This document shows, one piece after another, positions 60,185-64,000 of a stretch of DNA of 64,000 bases. How positions within the stretch are numbered: the stretch's first letter is position 1; every line of letters begins with the position of its first letter. Source of the DNA: Phycomyces blakesleeanus NRRL 1555(-) (taxonomy: Eukaryota; Mucoromycota; Mucoromycetes; Mucorales; Phycomycetaceae); contig NW_017265188.1 in the NCBI RefSeq assembly GCF_001638985.1, positions 483,024-547,023 on the forward strand, in the 5' to 3' direction. The notes beneath the pieces are model-generated. The model was not told the origin of the DNA and ran no database searches. It saw nothing but the letters and a program-made list of their open reading frames with translations. The position numbers and the translations under genes are program-made.

Positions 60185-63100
60185 TTAAACATATCCGTGA
60201 TTCTTGTAACCATTTGGAACCTCTTCAGAATCTTGCTGATATGAAAACATGTCAGGCCACCATCCCGATGATGTGTCTGCGATGTTCTGCTTCAAAAACG
60301 GATCTAGATAGTTCTCAGGCGGTTGCCCGGTATCCATCGATTGCATCATATTTCCAAGAGGATCTGCATCTCTACCATTGCTATTGGTATTGCTATTACT
60401 AGCATTACCATTACCAGTATCGCTATTACTATTGTGATGGTTCATTGGAGTTATTGGCATAGCCCAGTTCGTGCATGAGGCACCGTCTCCTGTGGATGAC
60501 GTGATGTCAGCCAAAGACATCTTGCGTGCATAGGTAAGATTGTTTTGGAAAACACCCTGGAGAGGTGGTAAGGCAGGAGATGGCTGAGAAAGAACACGAT
60601 CGTTGTCGGATTGGGATGCTTGATGGTGCACTTGACCGAGCTGCTGTAGTTGCTGGTGCTGGTGCTGATGTTGATGCAATTGCTGTTGTATCTGCTGTTG
60701 CATCCCAATCTGTTGTTGAAATTGTTGTTGATGCAACTGTTGGATGTGCTGGTGCTGCTGTTGAAGTTGTTGTTGGCGCTGTTGCTGCTGCTGTTGAAGT
60801 CGAAGTTGTTGTTGTTGTTGTTGTTGTTGCTGCTGCTGCTGCTGCTGCTGGTGATGACCATGGTTATGCTGTTGTTGCTGCTGTTGGTGTTGATGCTGGT
60901 GCTGTTGTTGTTGTACTTGTTGCTGTACATTATCAGAAAATGATGCTGGTGCTGTTAAACTGCTTTCATAGATTGACGATGACCACTCTGCTGATTGCTC
61001 ACGACTGGTTCCACGACTAGATGCATTATTGCTGTTATTGTGATTATTGTTGTGATTGGACATTGTAAGCTTTTGGCTAACAGTATTGTTATGCATGGCG
61101 TACAGATCACGGATCATAAAGAATAGTTTGTCAGACATGGCCCAGTACGATCGCATAGTCTGCAGAATCCTGAAATGTTCACCAAGCGCAGCTCTTGCCT
61201 TTTTGGAATCCTCGGGCTTTCTAGAGAATATGTTGTTGACCACGATTGTGGCAGCCGTATAAGTCAAATAGGACAAGAATGGTGGCATCAATTTAATGGA
61301 TCCTCGGATTATCTTGATGACTTCGGTCACATTGTCTACAGCACGCAGACATCGCTCTATGCTTGCATTCAAAAACGAGCGTAGATCGGGCTGAACAAGT
61401 TCTGAAGCAAGTGAATCGGCGAGTACAAGCGATGGACGGTGCAACAAAATGATCATGACATTGTGCAAGACATGAGTCTTTTTATATAAATAAAGAAGTA
61501 TAAAAAGTTAATAAATGAATAAATGAATGCATATTACATTTTAGATTGCTATTATAACAATAATCGACATTTTGACTCTTTTTTTTTTGGATCACAACAT
61601 CACACAAAAACGCCAACTTACTACTACAAACAGCGTCTCATCAATTACAGGACTGGTGGTCTGTCGGCTGATGTTCTCAGGTGTGTTCTTCATCGCTTGG
61701 GGTAGTGCCTCCTCCCAGGCAATGATCTGCTTCTCGACTATTCCAAACTCTGAGTTGGGATGATAGGGCGGCAAGGTGTTTTTGCTGTCCCGACAGCGGT
61801 TGATCAGCGTCGTCACTTTGCTCAACAGGGCAACCAGACGCAAGAAATGAGCGAACGGACTCTGCTCCTGTTTGGGTCGACAGCGACCGCCGGCCGCAGA
61901 CACACCGAGCAGGTGACTGTCCCTCAGTTCCTGGACATTAAAATGAGCCACTCGAGACTTGTCGAGCGACTCGGTGTAAAAGTAGCCGTACGACCAGTCT
62001 TCCTCGTTGCTCGGCAACAGACAGTCGCAATCCTCAATCTGCAGTGCGGACGGTCGACCAGTCGCAGCGCTCGTGAACTTGTCGGTCAAGAAAACTGACC
62101 AGAACACTCGACGGCGCAGCTCTTGTTCTGTCCAGCTTTCCATACTCAAGGTCTCGCCCACATCGTCTGCCTCGCTCTCCTTGTTGAGACCCAGCTCAAG
62201 TGCCATTCTGATAAACAATTGTTACTACGATTATTGTATTATTGTATTATTTATTACCTTATTGCCATTCCACAATACATCCAGCTTCTGTGAATTTGAA
62301 TATTTAGGATCGATAAATACAATGTAATGTAAATTGATATACATATATGGCAAAATTTATTATTATTTTTTGTTGTTATTTTTTTTTAAAATATATATAT
62401 AAATTATTAAGAGATAAAGTATATAAGCATTATTAATATTTCTATTATTGTAATTGCCATTATCATAAATATATTAAAAAGAGGAATAGAGGAATACTAC
62501 TTTTTTTTTTGGTAATCATAGTATAACAACTATCATTATCGTTATAGTAATAAACGAATAGACGGATAATTGAATAAATTACTAGACTACTATTGTTGTT
62601 TTATATAATCTGTTACTATGGCAACATAGTAGTTTATATAAACGAATATAAAATAAAATAATAAAAAAAAAACTGACCTTGGTCCACGCGCACAACCATA
62701 TTCATACAACCCCAGCAACAACAGGGCTTGGACATTTGCGAGATTTGGGGTATCGATCGCATTTATCAAATGTTCTCGTGCTTTGGAAGCGTACTTTTCA
62801 CCTGCATGCCATGGAGGGTTTTCTTTAATGTCGCTTCGATCAGAAAATCTATAATATTCATGTTGTACCACCACCAAATGATGATAATAATAGCAGTAAC
62901 AACACAAAGCAAAAAAAAAGAAGAAGAAGAAGAGATATATATATAACATATAATAGAAAGGGAGAAAAAATAATAATAATAAAAAAAAAAGAGAGAGAAA
63001 GAGAGAGAGTTCATTTATCTTTCCTTCTATCTTTCCTTCCTTCCTTTTTAGATTTTGTTTCTGCAGCACACAAAGATAAGTGTTTCAAAAAAGAAAGAAG

Positions 63101-64000
63101 GTTGCTTTTTTTCTCTTGTTTTTGGTTGTTGCTAATAATCATTTCTCTCTTATATATGTATATATATATCTACCCATATTTATTGTATGTTGAAAATGGG
63201 TGATAGAAATGTCGCTGATAATGTTGGTGTTGGTGTTGGTGTTGGTATTGTAGATATTGATTGATCCATTGTGTCCATTGATTGATCGTTTTTTTTGCTT
63301 CTATTTATCGAATGTACAGAATATATCCTCTTTTTTATATTGTTGTTATTTACCTTGCTCCAATGGCACAAAGACATAAGACAAGAAATTCTGGGCAGGT
63401 TTGTTCGCGTATATCATGAAACAGCTTGTTGCGATCAAATATAGGCAAGGACGAATAGATGTGGGTGTAGAACATTTGGGCCAAATGCTCTACAACATCG
63501 ACCGGCGGCAATTTTCTCTCTCTAACACTTTCTTGAAGTGAGAATGAAGATGCTGGTGGTGACATCAACTGAGATACTGTAGTTGCCGTGTGTGGTGTCT
63601 GTGGACCCCCTGGTGGTCCTGATGTTACCGATGTTACCGATGCTGCCACTGATGGTGCCCCTGCTCCTGTTACTGTTGCTGCTGCAGACGTTGGTCCTGC
63701 AGCTGTTGACGATGCTGTTGTTGATGATGATAATAATGCTGCTGTCGTTGTTATTGGTGGTGGTAGTGTATGTGATTGTGATTGTGATGCATTTTGTAGA
63801 CAGTTACTACTACTATCAATACTCTTGATCGACTGTCTTCTTTGTATTGATTCGTCGCAAGCCAGTGCATGCCGAGTTTGGTCTGAAGTACAATTATAAT
63901 CAGAGTTGACGGCGGAAATTCCATTTACTTGTGTCTGCAAGGCTGGATCGACAGTGATTGATATGATTGGATGAGTTGATTTGGTTACTACGGGCAAGGT
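60185..64000 (-). CDS. Gal4-class fungal-specific transcription factor, 5' truncated by window edge
   Basis: Visible exons (minus) are 64000-63354, 62848-62678, 62287-62258, 62207-61622 and 61477-60185, together 908 residues in phase; the N-terminus and any Zn2Cys6 cluster lie beyond 64000. The fungal-specific TF middle domain is clear: PPVDVVEHLAQMFYTHIYSS, LLLGLYEYGCARGPR, SWMYCGMAIRMALELGL, then RRRVFWSVFLTDKFTSAATG and NVMIILLHRPSLVLA. This domain follows a Cys6 zinc cluster in many fungal metabolic regulators. C-terminal to it lies a long low-complexity stretch with Asn/Ser and polyGln/His runs (about 60640-60935), and an acidic C-terminus (WWPDMFSYQQDSEEVPNG), probably for activation. 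A 30-nt exon (62287-62258) carries the SWMYCGMA motif. Class assignment is family-based inference. Confidence 0.9.
60640..60935 (-). repeat. Coding CAG/CAA repeat (polyGln/His)
   Basis: On the minus strand the regulator reads long Gln runs interrupted by His and Leu, encoded by mixed CAG/CAA and CAC/CAT codons. Uninterrupted CAG-type runs near 60832-60852 (seen as TGC on the plus strand) are prone to length change. Antisense ORFs here are shadows of the repeat. Confidence 0.85.

Noticed and set aside
60565..61020. Long plus-strand ORFs rich in Val/Ala or Leu
   Set aside because: They are antisense shadows of the CAG/CAA repeat of the Gal4-class gene, which has family motifs and consistent splicing on the minus strand.

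Overview
The window looks like nuclear DNA of a filamentous fungus, most probably an early-diverging lineage such as Mucoromycota. That placement is inferred from gene content and style, not from a marker gene. The support is: protein-coding genes split by short GT-AG introns (mostly about 70-190 bp); very AT-rich spacers full of simple repeats; and a fungal gene set (velvet regulator, Opi1-type and GCR1_C-type regulators, Gal4-class regulator, class V myosin, TOM7, FMP32-type mitochondrial protein, Set5-type methyltransferase). I saw no operons, CRISPR arrays, rRNA or tRNA genes. All exon models were built by hand from splice motifs, reading phase and protein family patterns.

Layout: 1-2320 is AT-rich spacer. 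A velvet-domain regulator lies at 2321-3956 (+). The stretch 3957-14194 is gene-poor and holds a decayed Tc1/mariner transposase (about 8060-8475) and an imperfect inverted repeat. A small orphan ORF is at 14195-14491, and a 175-bp foldback element is at 14924-15098. An uncharacterised coiled-coil protein (17282-19158, +) converges on a WW-domain protein (19547-21646, -). An orphan terminal exon sits at 22114-22257 (-). A complete 15-exon class V myosin occupies 23103-29364 (-). Behind its start codon lies a broken Tc1/mariner transposase (29701-30810, -), then a five-exon DUF1640/FMP32-like gene (31212-32384, -).

Divergent from FMP32 is a GCR1_C-domain gene with a 13-nt microexon (33200-34534, +). 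After a 2.7-kb spacer come two inositol-linked genes in tandem: an Opi1-type regulator (37235-38904, +) and an inositol polyphosphate/hexakisphosphate kinase (39712-40922, +). A Set5-like SET/MYND methyltransferase (43452-44958, -) and TOM7 (45692-46080, +) are divergent and share a 733-bp spacer with a 26-nt A-tract. A three-repeat Myb protein (47174-49438, -), a small membrane ORF (52480-52848, -), a homeodomain protein (54013-55065, +) and a four-TM RING-H2 ligase with a probable GC-AG intron (57964-59616, +) follow. A 206-bp TA-flanked MITE is at 59698-59903. The window ends inside a Gal4-class regulator (60185-64000, -) whose N-terminus lies off the right edge.

Functionally the region is a mix of transcription regulators (velvet, GCR1_C, Opi1, Myb, homeodomain, Gal4-class), mitochondrial small proteins and membrane or cytoskeletal genes. 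The only neighbours with an obvious shared pathway are the Opi1-like and inositol-phosphate kinase genes. I found no convincing new multi-gene system. The most interesting items are the microexons, the serial exon-coded motif in the WW protein, the OPI1-KCS1-type pairing, and the related Tc1/MITE ends.
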